A stretch of DNA of 64,000 bases from Flavobacteriales bacterium (GTDB lineage Bacteria; Bacteroidota; Bacteroidia; Flavobacteriales_F; PHOS-HE28). Shown in pieces: positions 23,386 through 32,263 of this stretch; the stretch's first letter is position 1; the number at the start of each line of letters is the position of its first letter. The position numbers and the translations under genes are program-made. The DNA lies in NCBI GenBank assembly GCA_016717305.1, contig JADKFY010000028.1, forward strand, positions 5,048-69,047, given 5' to 3'. The notes under the pieces were generated by a model. The model saw only the letters and a list, made by a program, of their open reading frames with translations, was not told the origin of the DNA and searched no databases.

Positions 23386-23736
23386 TCAGCCCTTCATTGT
23401 ATACACTGCTTCTTCCACATTGCCGTGTATGGGCGGGCGTTCCTTCACCACCCGTACCTGCCAGTGCCGGTGTTGCGGCCATTGTTCCTTCAGGGCCACC
23501 ATGATGTGCTTGCACACGTGTTCGATCAGTTTACGTCGAATGGCCATTTGCTCCCGCACGATCGCGGCTACTTTGCCATAGTCAACGGTGTCTTCAAGCT
23601 GGTCGGTCGCCTCTGCCCTTGAGAAATCCCCTTCCACGGAAACGTCCACACGGTAGTTCCCACCGATCCGGCCTTCTTCTTCCAAACAGCCGTGGAAGGC
23701 CTGCACTCGGATCCCGTTCACCTCGATCAGGCCCAT
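23386..23736 (-). CDS. folB: Dihydroneopterin aldolase
   Basis: FolB converts 7,8-dihydroneopterin to 6-hydroxymethyl-dihydropterin and glycolaldehyde in folate synthesis. The 116-residue protein shows the family features: VNGIRVQAFHGCLEEEGRIGGNYRVDV with the catalytic Glu after HG, an Asp/Glu-rich middle with DTVDYGKVAAIVREQM, LIEHVCKHIM, and VRVVKERPPIHGN with a Lys in the pterin site. ATG 23736 overlaps the end of gltX by ten bases, so translation is likely coupled to it. Confidence 0.93.
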   Translation of the reverse strand: MGLIEVNGIRVQAFHGCLEEEGRIGGNYRVDVSVEGDFSRAEATDQLEDTVDYGKVAAIVREQMAIRRKLIEHVCKHIMVALKEQWPQHRHWQVRVVKERPPIHGNVEEAVYTMKG

Positions 23737-25262
23737 TCGCGGCAGAGATCAAGACCGGCCTTCAAGCGGACCGCCACTTCAGTACTGCCCAACAGCGCAC
23801 TTACATCGAACATCCCGGGTCCTTGCATGGTGCCTGCCACAAACAGCCGGTAAAGGGGCATCACTTGGCCGATCTTCATGCCTTTTTCTTGCAAGAGATC
23901 TTCAAAGATCGCTTGGAATTCGGCATTGGTACCAGGCTGCTTCGCTTCAAGCCGGGAAACGAATTCCTCGATCACTGGTGCTACCTCTGGTTTCCAACGC
24001 TTCTTCAATTCCACCTTTGCCGGGACATTATCCGGCAACGGCGAACCATGGGTGAAGAGGTATGTCCCTTCCAGCATATCCTCCACGAAAGTGGCCCTTT
24101 CCTTCAGCAGGGCAGCTGCTTGTGAAGCGCGTTCCAGCGTAGTATCAATGCCTTGTACCTTGAGTTTTTCCAGCAACTGGGCGCCCAGTTCGGCGTCGGG
24201 TCGCATCCTCAGGTACTGCTGGTTGAACCAGTTGGTCTTGTCCGGGTCGAATTTTGCGCCGCCCTTGTGTACTCGGTCCAGATCGAAAAGTCGGCAGAGT
24301 TCGTCCATGCTCATGATCTCCTGGTCGGTACCAGGATTCCAGCCGAGCAGTGCAAGCATGTTGATGAAGGCTTCCGGGTAGTAGCCCTTTTCGCGATAGC
24401 CGCTGCTTTTCTCGCCCGTGGTCGGGTCGGTCCAGTCCAACGAGAACACGGGGAAGCCCAAGCGGTCGCCATCGCGCTTGCTCAATTTTCCATTGCCGTC
24501 GGGTTTCAGGATCAACGGTAAATGGGCGAACGCGGGACGCTCCCAACCGAACGCTTCGTAGATCAGTACGTGGACCGGCGCGCTAGGCAACCACTCTTCT
24601 CCACGGATCACGTGTGTGATGCGCATCAAGTGGTCATCCACGATGTTCGCCAAGTGGTAGGTGGGCATGCCATCGCTCTTGAAAAGCACTTTGTCATCGA
24701 TGTTCGCACTGTGCACCACCACCCACCCACGGATCACATCCTCGAAACGCACTTCGGAATGGCGTGGCACTTTCAGGCGGATCACGTGCTCGTCACCGCG
24801 CGCCAACCGCTCTTTGGTCTCGTCGGCACTCAAGGTGAGACTGTTCTTCATGTGCTCGCGCGTAACGGCATTGTAAGCCGGTGCGGCAACACCAGCGGCC
24901 TTAAGGCGTTCGCGCATGGCATCGAGCTCTTCGCTGGTGTCGAAGGCATAGTAGGCCTTGTCCTTTTCGATCAGCTCGTCCGCATATTGCTTGTACAGTT
25001 CTTTACGGTCGCTCTGGCGATATGGTCCGTCGGGGCCTCCTTTCCAAGGGCTTTCATCGGGGACCATGCCGCACCATTCCAAGCTTTCCTTGATGTAGTC
25101 CTCGGCGCCGGGAACAAAACGTGTACGGTCGGTATCCTCGATCCGTAGAAGGAATTGGCCACCATGTTTCTTGGCGAACAGGTAATTGTACAAGGCGGTG
25201 CGCACACCTCCCATGTGCAATGGGCCAGTGGGGCTAGGAGCAAAACGGACTCTTACGGACAT
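23727..25262 (-). CDS. gltX: Glutamyl-tRNA synthetase
   Basis: GltX charges tRNA(Glu) and, in organisms with GatCAB, also tRNA(Gln). The HIGH-type motif is PTGPLHMGG (residues 11-19) and the KMSKS motif is KLSKR at 259-263. The middle contains TDRTRF and IVDDHLMRITHVIRGEEWLPS, and the C-terminal anticodon-binding domain is complete. The length, 511 residues, is normal. A TACCTTCG box lies upstream (25336-25343). gatA elsewhere in this window agrees with a non-discriminating role, but that is not proved. Confidence 0.97.
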   Translation of the reverse strand: MSVRVRFAPSPTGPLHMGGVRTALYNYLFAKKHGGQFLLRIEDTDRTRFVPGAEDYIKESLEWCGMVPDESPWKGGPDGPYRQSDRKELYKQYADELIEKDKAYYAFDTSEELDAMRERLKAAGVAAPAYNAVTREHMKNSLTLSADETKERLARGDEHVIRLKVPRHSEVRFEDVIRGWVVVHSANIDDKVLFKSDGMPTYHLANIVDDHLMRITHVIRGEEWLPSAPVHVLIYEAFGWERPAFAHLPLILKPDGNGKLSKRDGDRLGFPVFSLDWTDPTTGEKSSGYREKGYYPEAFINMLALLGWNPGTDQEIMSMDELCRLFDLDRVHKGGAKFDPDKTNWFNQQYLRMRPDAELGAQLLEKLKVQGIDTTLERASQAAALLKERATFVEDMLEGTYLFTHGSPLPDNVPAKVELKKRWKPEVAPVIEEFVSRLEAKQPGTNAEFQAIFEDLLQEKGMKIGQVMPLYRLFVAGTMQGPGMFDVSALLGSTEVAVRLKAGLDLCREWA

Positions 25263-25563
25263 GTTGATCGTTCACAGGATAAACCATAGCAGGTGAAGAA
25301 GTTCGGAACTACCACACCGCTGGAAAATTGGAGTGCGAAGGTAGCGGGGGATGAAGAAAGATGAGCCAGCGCTGTTCTAAATGGAGATCCGTGGGGTGAA
25401 CTCCCCATTGTGGATGTGATCGTGGAATGATCGCCACGGCTCTGCTTTTGGTTACTACGCAGAAGTGCCGTCGATCGCGGTCCATGCGCTGTTTGGATGG
25501 GTTGGCATGGTGCGTGCATTCATTGATCCGATACCAATTCACACTCACTTAAAAACAAAAACG
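25263..25563. other. Intergenic region between divergent gltX and the CsbD gene
   Basis: Besides the gltX -7 box near the left side I see no coding frame of credible composition and no RNA gene. On the plus strand no TAnnTTTG box precedes the CsbD start; the last 25 bases are A-rich. Confidence 0.5.
25336..25343 (-). promoter_or_regulatory. Predicted -7 box (TACCTTCG) of gltX-folB
   Basis: The complement of 25336-25343 reads TACCTTCG. It ends 73 bases before the gltX ATG, leaving a leader of about 65 bases. Confidence 0.5.
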
Positions 25564-25791
25564 ATGAGCACCGCAACAGCAGATAAACTGAAAGGCAACT
25601 GGAACGAATTGAAAGGAAAACTGAAGCAGAAGTATGCGCAGCTGACCGATGACGATCTCACTTATGCCGAAGGCAAGGAAGATGAGTTGTACGGCAAGAT
25701 GCAACAGCGTTTGGGCCAGACCAAAGATCAGGTCCGTGACTTGGTGCAAGATGTGCGTACCGAATTCGAGAACAGCCAGAAGAAGAGCTAG
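25564..25791 (+). CDS. CsbD family stress-associated protein
   Basis: CsbD-family proteins are small, abundant stress-response proteins of unknown mechanism. The 75 residues begin STATADKLKGNWNELKGKLK and continue with DLTYAEGKEDELYGKMQQRLGQTKDQVRD, the classic duplicated motif of the family; it is predicted to be helical, hydrophilic and without signal. ATG 25564 is used since the upstream in-frame extension is not conserved-looking. It is the only plus-strand gene in a long minus-strand block, so it has its own promoter. Confidence 0.9.
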   Translation: MSTATADKLKGNWNELKGKLKQKYAQLTDDDLTYAEGKEDELYGKMQQRLGQTKDQVRDLVQDVRTEFENSQKKS

Positions 25792-25866
25792 TCCAGAATG
25801 CAATTTGAAGACGATGGCGGGAGCGGGAGCTTGCCGCTATCGTTACGTTCAGGCGTATCTGTTATC

Positions 25867-27414
25867 TTATTGGAATGAGAGCAACCCTTTTCTGAATTCG
25901 TTCCGCCATGCGATGAACAAGAAAAGCCCTAGTGCAACGGATCGGATCACATAGCCAACGGTTCCTTCGAACCCTGAGCTTTCCACAGCCCACCACAACA
26001 CCACCGCCCCGGCCATGTATAGCAGCACGCGGCTCACGTTGTACGGGATCGGGTAGTGCTTTTGTCCCCAAGCGTAGCTGATCATTGCCATGCCGGCGTA
26101 GCAAGCAAGTGTGGCCCACGCGCTGCCCATGTATCCGATAATTGGGATCAGCGCAAAGTTGACCGCGATGGTGATACCGGCCCCGATCAAGGCGATGGTG
26201 CCGCCGGTCTTGGTGCGGTCGGTCAACTTGTACCACACGCTTTGATTGTAGTAGATCCCGAGGAACACATTGGCGAGCATCAGGATAGGCACAACACGCA
26301 ATCCTTCGTGGTATGCGGGGTTTGGGATGAACCATTTGAAGAGGTCGATGAAGAGCATTACCACGAGGAATGCGGACATACACACCGCAACGAAAATGTT
26401 CATGATGGTTGCGAATGTTTCGCGGCTGTTCTTCTCCTTTGCATGACTGAAGAAGAACGGTTCGGCGCCCATTCTGAAGGCTTGTATGAAGAGCGTGATA
26501 AGTACGGCCAGTTTGTAGCATGCACCGTAGATCCCGATCTGCGCATCGGCGATGTCTTCGGGCAACAAATATTTCAGGATGATCCGGTCGGCGGTCTCGT
26601 TCACCATGCCTGCCAATCCAGCGACCATCAGTGGTGCTCCGAAGGCGAGCAAAGTGCGCAACAAGGTTTTACTGAATGCTTTGAAGGGAGGCCATTCAGG
26701 TAAGAGTATTACCAACTTCACACCCGTGCTGATCAAGTTGATCAAGAACACGTAGCCCAGGCCGAATGAAGGGTCGTATACCGCATCGATCACGGCATTC
26801 GTTTCGCCCGCGTTGAACTTCTTCATGCAATAGAGGAAGATGAACAAGTTGAGCACCACGTTCACTAACACGCTCAGGATATTGATCGTCGCAAAGCGCC
26901 ACGCACGTCCTTGTTGCCGCAGCCGCGCCATGGGCACCGTGGTAAGTGCATCGATGCCGATGATGATCACCAACAGCAACACCGAAGTGCCATACGCTGG
27001 GAATCCGATGCCTTGTGCAATGCTTCCGGAAAAGCCAGAACCCAACAGCATAAATGCCACGGAAGAGAATAGAAGTGCGTAGGCTGAAGTGGTGAACACC
27101 GCACCCCCTTTCTCGTTCGCGAGCGCTACGTTCTCGTGATTGGAAAAGCGGAAGAACGTGGTCTCCATCCCGAAAGTGAGCACCACATTCAGGAAGGCCG
27201 TCCATGCGTAGAGTGAAGTGACCACACCGTATTCAGCAGGTTCAAAAACGCCTTTGCTCGTGTAGAGCGGCACTAGCAAATAATTGAGGAAGCGCGCACC
27301 GATGCTGCTGGCACCGTAGATGGCCGTTTGACCGGCAAGGTTTCGTAGGGCGCTCAAAAGAAATGAATTGTTGAATCGAACTGATGACCGCAGATCTATT
27401 GAAGGATCTACCAC
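25867..27414 (-). CDS. Polysaccharide/lipid-linked oligosaccharide flippase (MOP superfamily)
   Basis: MOP-family exporters such as Wzx move lipid-linked sugars across the inner membrane. Fourteen or so hydrophobic segments are visible along 515 residues, beginning LRNLAGQTAIYGASSIGARFLNYLLVPLY, which is the usual start for Bacteroidota members, and including FGAPLMVAGLAGMVNETADR and YGACYKLAVLITLFIQAFRMGAEPFFF. The longest start is GTG 27414, but a TTG at 27357 (giving LSALRNLAG) lies nearer to the conserved N-terminus and may be the true start. The neighbouring hydratase ORF runs into it by 173 bases on the same strand. The substrate is unknown. Confidence 0.88.
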   Translation of the reverse strand: MVDPSIDLRSSVRFNNSFLLSALRNLAGQTAIYGASSIGARFLNYLLVPLYTSKGVFEPAEYGVVTSLYAWTAFLNVVLTFGMETTFFRFSNHENVALANEKGGAVFTTSAYALLFSSVAFMLLGSGFSGSIAQGIGFPAYGTSVLLLVIIIGIDALTTVPMARLRQQGRAWRFATINILSVLVNVVLNLFIFLYCMKKFNAGETNAVIDAVYDPSFGLGYVFLINLISTGVKLVILLPEWPPFKAFSKTLLRTLLAFGAPLMVAGLAGMVNETADRIILKYLLPEDIADAQIGIYGACYKLAVLITLFIQAFRMGAEPFFFSHAKEKNSRETFATIMNIFVAVCMSAFLVVMLFIDLFKWFIPNPAYHEGLRVVPILMLANVFLGIYYNQSVWYKLTDRTKTGGTIALIGAGITIAVNFALIPIIGYMGSAWATLACYAGMAMISYAWGQKHYPIPYNVSRVLLYMAGAVVLWWAVESSGFEGTVGYVIRSVALGLFLFIAWRNEFRKGLLSFQ

Positions 27415-28429
27415 TCACGATGTGTGCTCTTTGATCAGATAGAATCGCCCTTATGATACAACTGTGGAGTGTTCGGCCTCTGAAACCAGATGCATCCACT
27501 TTCTCGGTTTCAAAGGAACGCTGAAAAGGACAAAGCATAATTGATCGAAAGATGGCCGTTTGGCCTACAAAATTGGGAGTGTCGGTCAGTTCGGATGAAA
27601 TGTAACCTGATAATGTCATCGGCTCTTCGTCGTTCATCGCAGTTCTGCGCACTCCCTTGAACTCCGCCTTCCGTTTCTCCACGAAAGCATTGGTCCCTTC
27701 TACGAAATCCGGAGTCCCGAAACACTTCCCGAATTCTTCGATCTCGCGTTCCATTCCGTTCGCATCGTGTTGATAACCGGCGTTCACGGCACGTATGGCA
27801 GCGGCCAATGCGGTGGGACTGTTGCGAGCGATCTTACCCGCTAGCTCCATGCACGTGCTCAACAGTTGTTCGGCGGGCACAACTTGGTTCACTAGTCCCC
27901 ATTGCAAAGCATCGGCGGCGTTGATCATACCACCGGTGAAGATCATTTCCATGGCCTTTCCCTTGCCTACCAATTGTGGTAAACGTTGTGTGCCACCATA
28001 ACCGGGGATCACACCCAAGGTCACTTCCGGAAGTCCCATGCGTGCGGTGTCGCTTGCAATCCGGAAGTGGCAGCTCATGGCCAGTTCCAATCCTCCGCCC
28101 AAAGCGAAACCGTTCACGGCAGCGATCACTGGTTTACTCATGCGCTCCACATGGGTGAAGAGCTTGGCATGTCCATCGGCGCTCAATGCTTTGCCATCGG
28201 CGGTGCTGAAGTCGGCGAACTCCTTGATGTCCGCACCGGCAACAAATGCTTTTGCACCGCTTCCGGTAATGATCAACACACGCACTGTGGGGTCCTTGTC
28301 CGCAGCGCTCAATGCGTCGTCCAACTGCGCGATCGTTTCGCGGTTAAGGGCATTGAGCTGGTCGGGTCGATCGATGGTGATCACGCGGACGTGATCCTTA
28401 TTGTCGATAAGCAAATTCGAGTACGTCAT
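27242..28429 (-). CDS. Enoyl-CoA hydratase/isomerase with an unexpected C-terminal extension
   Basis: The core of about 263 residues is a normal crotonase: ITGSGAKAFVAGADIKEF (oxyanion hole), NGFALGGGLELAMSC and GLPEVTLGVIPGYGGTQRL with the catalytic Glu, ending FVEKRKAEFKG. It hydrates trans-2-enoyl-CoA in fatty-acid or amino-acid breakdown or in short-chain routes. Family members stop near that point, but this frame continues for about 130 codons through the gap and 173 bases into the flippase gene. The extension looks non-coding; deletion of one G just after FKG would give a stop six codons later. I regard 27640-28429 as the likely true extent. The -7 box TATCTTTG is at 28465. Confidence 0.85.
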   Translation of the reverse strand: MTYSNLLIDNKDHVRVITIDRPDQLNALNRETIAQLDDALSAADKDPTVRVLIITGSGAKAFVAGADIKEFADFSTADGKALSADGHAKLFTHVERMSKPVIAAVNGFALGGGLELAMSCHFRIASDTARMGLPEVTLGVIPGYGGTQRLPQLVGKGKAMEMIFTGGMINAADALQWGLVNQVVPAEQLLSTCMELAGKIARNSPTALAAAIRAVNAGYQHDANGMEREIEEFGKCFGTPDFVEGTNAFVEKRKAEFKGVRRTAMNDEEPMTLSGYISSELTDTPNFVGQTAIFRSIMLCPFQRSFETEKVDASGFRGRTLHSCIIRAILSDQRAHIVSGRSFNRSAVISSIQQFISFERPTKPCRSNGHLRCQQHRCALPQLFASAALHEQRRF

Positions 28430-28464
28430 GGTTATTCGGTCCTGTTCGTTCTGGTCCGATCGGC

Positions 28465-28472
28465 CAAAGATA
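28465..28472 (-). promoter_or_regulatory. Predicted -7 box (TATCTTTG) of the enoyl-CoA hydratase gene
   Basis: The complement of 28465-28472 is TATCTTTG, an exact consensus match ending 35 bases before ATG 28429. It lies in the 47-bp gap after the histidine-kinase stop, so the hydratase should have its own transcript. Confidence 0.6.
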
Positions 28473-28476
28473 TCCG

Positions 28477-31400
28477 CTAGGTCCGCAGTGGAAGAGCAAC
28501 GATGAAGGTGGTACCCACCTCTTCTTCCGTGGTGAACGAAACTGTGCCTCCTGCCGCTTCTACGATCCGCTGAACCATTGCCAATCCCAAGCCCATGCCA
28601 CTGCTCTTCGTGGTAAAGTTGGGTTGGAAGATCCGCTCACGATCCGCTTCGGCGATACCGATTCCGTTGTCGTGGATCTCCACAATTACGTTGGACTTAT
28701 CGTGGGCCAGCGCAACTCGGATCTCGGCCTTCCGATCATCTGGCACTGATTGCAGGGCGTTCTTGAGCAGGTTGTTGAATACGCGTAGGAGTTGTTCACG
28801 ATCGGCGTGGATCAGGAACGGGCCGTTGTTCTTCTTTTCCAAAGTGAATTGGAGATTGGGGGTTCCAGTGAATACCGCAAGCGCCACTTCGGCGACTTCA
28901 CCAAGGTCCAGGTCCTCGGGTTTTGCACGCGGCATACGAGCGAAATCCCCGAAGGCATTCGCGATGCCGCTTAGAGCATCGATCTGTTGCACAAGTCCTG
29001 TGCTGAACCGTTCCAACTTTTGATCCGCATCTGGCGCTTCTGGGGTCCATGTGCGTTGGAAATGCTGGATGCTCAACTTCATGGGCGTGAGCGGGTTCTT
29101 GATCTCGTGTGCTACCTGCTGGGCCATTTCGCGCCATGCCGTTTCGCGTTCGCTGCGCGCCAATTTCTCCGCGCTGTCGCGTAGTTCCTCCACTTTCCGG
29201 TTGTACACTTCCACGAGTTGGCCCACTTCATCCTTGCCGCGATAACGGATCGGTTTATTCGTTCCACCCAAAGCCACACGTCCCAGCGCCTGTTTCAGAA
29301 GATCCAGCGGCCGGGTTGTCCAATTGCTGATGAACACCGCAACAAGAACGCTTAGAGCGAAAAAGAGCACGAAGAGGTTCACGACGGTCACCAATACATC
29401 AGCCCGTTCAAGTTCTTGTTGTCGCTGATCTGCAAAAGAGGGTAGGGCGAGATAGCCCAGCACCGTTCCTTTCCGATCCTGCAACGGCAGGTAAGCGCTT
29501 TGGTAGGTTGCCGTGCCGATCGCTTCCTGATGTACGAAGGAACCGGCCTGACCGATCACGATCTTGGCGTATGCAACTGCGTCCATACGCGGCCCCAGCA
29601 AACCGGCCGAGAAGATCTGGGGTCGGGAAGACGCGAGCAAACGTCCATGAAGATCATACAATGCGATATCAGTGAACAACACGTTGCTCAATTGTGCGAG
29701 CAGGTGTTCCAGATAGCGTGACCGTTCGCTGGTGAGTGCTGATCGGCCATCGAGTCTCTGTTGCAGCTCCACATGCGCGGACCGAGCCTTTTCCAATCCT
29801 TTGGCCTCGATGCGTTGCGCGTATTGCGTGGTGAGCAAATGTTGGGCACCGTATGCGAACACCAAGAGGCCCACGACCGCGAACAGGAGCAGGGCGGTAC
29901 GCACCTTTGCGGCGATCCCCATGGGAGGTAATCCGCGCACGACCCAAAGTGTGCGCAAGAGCAGAACGAGTGCTAGGATAGCGCTGAACAATGCGAAGAG
30001 GTAGCTGAATGTGGTAGCACGATCCACGAGGCCGGGTAAGGGTAGGCCAAGAACGAGCAAGGTGCCTTTTTCGGAGCCCTTTGCCAAGTATTCGAAACCA
30101 CCATCCACGAACCAAGCAGTACCATCATTTCCCAGGTCCCTCTTCCAGTGCAAGGGGATCCCGGGTGCGTTGGACCGGTCCACCAAAATGCTTTGTTCGT
30201 AACGGGCCAAGGCATACTGGTCCGTGCGTCGGGTAAGTTGATCATCACCGGCCAGCAACAATTCCGGAAAGCCTAGGCTTTGTGTCACGGAACGTGGATG
30301 CAGCTCGATGATCAATTGGCCCGGCGCGGAATTCTCCCGGGCCATAACAGCGACCCGTGCGTGGTAGTAAGGCCCTTCAACCCCGCCTTGATCGAAGAAC
30401 AGTTCAGGCATGTCCACCACAGCAGCGTGGTCGACGTAGGTGGGATGCTCCTCCACTAAACTACGCGGCACATTCCCCTCCGAAGAACAGCGGGGTATTC
30501 CCTCAGCATCGTAAGCGAAAACACGCACATCATATCGGTCCCAATATCCTCCGAAATGCGATTGCCGAACAGCAGCATCCAGTTCACCCACGTTGCATGG
30601 GGTGTTGGAAGTGATCAATGCATAGAGTTCCGGATCACTGCGCAGTTCCGGTGCCACTTCCCTGAAGAGCAGCTCCACGACGGGGTCTTCCCGTACACTT
30701 AGGCGCTCAGCGAGGACCAGTCGTTCACGATGCTCACGTGCGTGGGTGTACTTGGTGAGCACATGCGCTGTGATGATGGAAAGTACACTTAGTCCGATGA
30801 GCACATGAACGAACCGAGCGCGTGTGCCGTTCATGTGGAACAAAAGGAGTACTAGGGGCACGGGCCAAAGGAACAGGAGCGTATCCCGAATGCCGAAATG
30901 ATGGTGTACGAGGATCGAAATGGAAATGGCGATGGTGCCGATCCACCAATTGGTTTTGCGGAAAGCCCTTCCACGCAGAAGGTGTACACCTGCATCAACG
31001 AGCAACAGCCACGCACCGAAAATGATCGCGATCCCCGCAAGTCCGACCCCACTGGCGAAGTTGAGCCGTTGCACGTGGAAGAGGTCCAGGTCCACACTAC
31101 TATCATTCACCAAACCGATGATCATTTGCGTAACCCACGCTGCGCTGGTCAAGGTCGCGGCCCATACCATGATCGCGATGGGAACATTGTGCCTTCCATT
31201 GGAATGTCCCCTGATCTGGCGGTTCATAAAGCCCATGCCGATGGCGAGCAAGGTGGCGTTCATGAAGAGATCACCCAATGAAGGGAAGGCGAAGGATGTG
31301 GCGTAGGTGGCCGGGTCGAACAAAGGCAATCGATCGAACGGTGCGGCCGGTACGAATGCCAAAACGGCCCAGCGAAGAAGGAACAAGAGCACCATGAAAG

Positions 31401-32118
31401 TTGCTATTCCGAGCAAAGGGGATCCGCGATGGACCAGCCGCTCACAAGCCGCCCAAAGGGCCAACAGGATCGCGAGCGCGCAGGCGAGCATAAGGGTCAA
31501 CTTCCAAAGGATCCACGATCCCACGTCCACGGAGCCGTCGCGCCAGGCCAAGCGCAGCAATGGGGTTCCATTGGCATCGTATAACAATGGGCCTGTTGAG
31601 TTGGTCGGCAGGGCAGCAAGCTTTTTAGGTGCGTTCAGCGTGGCTTGGAAACCACGTTCCAGATAGAGGTTCTCCACGGGCGGTGTATTCCAGACGGGGA
31701 CCAAGGCATGCATTCTCAAAAGACCTATACTGGAAACGGCATGTTGATAGATGCCACTGGGCAGCGTGCATTGTGCCGGAGAGCCTGAAGAACCGTCCAG
31801 GACCGCTTTTGCGCGCAATTGACCTGACCAACACACGAGACTATCGCCTTTGAATCCCATGTAAACCGTGCCGTTGCGCTGTTGTTCACGTTCCAACTCA
31901 AGCCCGTAATGGTGCATCCATTCTTCGGGCCCCAATTCAGCGAGTTCGTGGGCCCGCTTGGCGGCGTTCGCATCGAGCAGGGCGGCCTGACGATCAAGTA
32001 TGCGTTGGATCCGTCCGGCTTCCTTCTTTAAAAGTGCGTCCGCATCCGGCTCTTGCACAAGCCAAGCGAGAGCCCCTAGGAGTACGCCGATGAGCAGTAG
32101 GAGGAGGGGGCGGAGCAT
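28477..32118 (-). CDS. NtrY-like membrane sensor histidine kinase
   Basis: This 1,213-residue protein autophosphorylates a histidine and passes the phosphate to a response regulator. A first membrane segment lies at residues 1-22 (LRPLLLLLIGVLLGALAWLV). Several more follow between about 200 and 450, one near 735, and one near 920 just before a HAMP domain (TRPLDLLKQALGRVALGG). The kinase core has the H-box VAHEIKNPLTPMKLS (His1004), the N-box NNLLKNALQS (about 1113), G1 DNGIGIAEADRERIF and G2 GMGLGLAMVQ. HEIKNPLTP is typical of NtrY-type kinases. No response-regulator gene lies beside it, so its partner is elsewhere. A weak TACTTTG-like box lies near 32146. Confidence 0.92.
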   Translation of the reverse strand: MLRPLLLLLIGVLLGALAWLVQEPDADALLKKEAGRIQRILDRQAALLDANAAKRAHELAELGPEEWMHHYGLELEREQQRNGTVYMGFKGDSLVCWSGQLRAKAVLDGSSGSPAQCTLPSGIYQHAVSSIGLLRMHALVPVWNTPPVENLYLERGFQATLNAPKKLAALPTNSTGPLLYDANGTPLLRLAWRDGSVDVGSWILWKLTLMLACALAILLALWAACERLVHRGSPLLGIATFMVLLFLLRWAVLAFVPAAPFDRLPLFDPATYATSFAFPSLGDLFMNATLLAIGMGFMNRQIRGHSNGRHNVPIAIMVWAATLTSAAWVTQMIIGLVNDSSVDLDLFHVQRLNFASGVGLAGIAIIFGAWLLLVDAGVHLLRGRAFRKTNWWIGTIAISISILVHHHFGIRDTLLFLWPVPLVLLLFHMNGTRARFVHVLIGLSVLSIITAHVLTKYTHAREHRERLVLAERLSVREDPVVELLFREVAPELRSDPELYALITSNTPCNVGELDAAVRQSHFGGYWDRYDVRVFAYDAEGIPRCSSEGNVPRSLVEEHPTYVDHAAVVDMPELFFDQGGVEGPYYHARVAVMARENSAPGQLIIELHPRSVTQSLGFPELLLAGDDQLTRRTDQYALARYEQSILVDRSNAPGIPLHWKRDLGNDGTAWFVDGGFEYLAKGSEKGTLLVLGLPLPGLVDRATTFSYLFALFSAILALVLLLRTLWVVRGLPPMGIAAKVRTALLLFAVVGLLVFAYGAQHLLTTQYAQRIEAKGLEKARSAHVELQQRLDGRSALTSERSRYLEHLLAQLSNVLFTDIALYDLHGRLLASSRPQIFSAGLLGPRMDAVAYAKIVIGQAGSFVHQEAIGTATYQSAYLPLQDRKGTVLGYLALPSFADQRQQELERADVLVTVVNLFVLFFALSVLVAVFISNWTTRPLDLLKQALGRVALGGTNKPIRYRGKDEVGQLVEVYNRKVEELRDSAEKLARSERETAWREMAQQVAHEIKNPLTPMKLSIQHFQRTWTPEAPDADQKLERFSTGLVQQIDALSGIANAFGDFARMPRAKPEDLDLGEVAEVALAVFTGTPNLQFTLEKKNNGPFLIHADREQLLRVFNNLLKNALQSVPDDRKAEIRVALAHDKSNVIVEIHDNGIGIAEADRERIFQPNFTTKSSGMGLGLAMVQRIVEAAGGTVSFTTEEEVGTTFIVALPLRT

Positions 32119-32263
32119 GGGAGGCGGTTACCGCAAGGGCTGGGCCAAAGTAACGCGGACCTGCCTCCTGTCCGTGCTGTTTGGGGAGAATGGAACCCGA
32201 ACGGACCCTTCTGCGTAGAACGGCATCGGTCCACTACTCATGGGCCGGATTGAACTTACTGGA

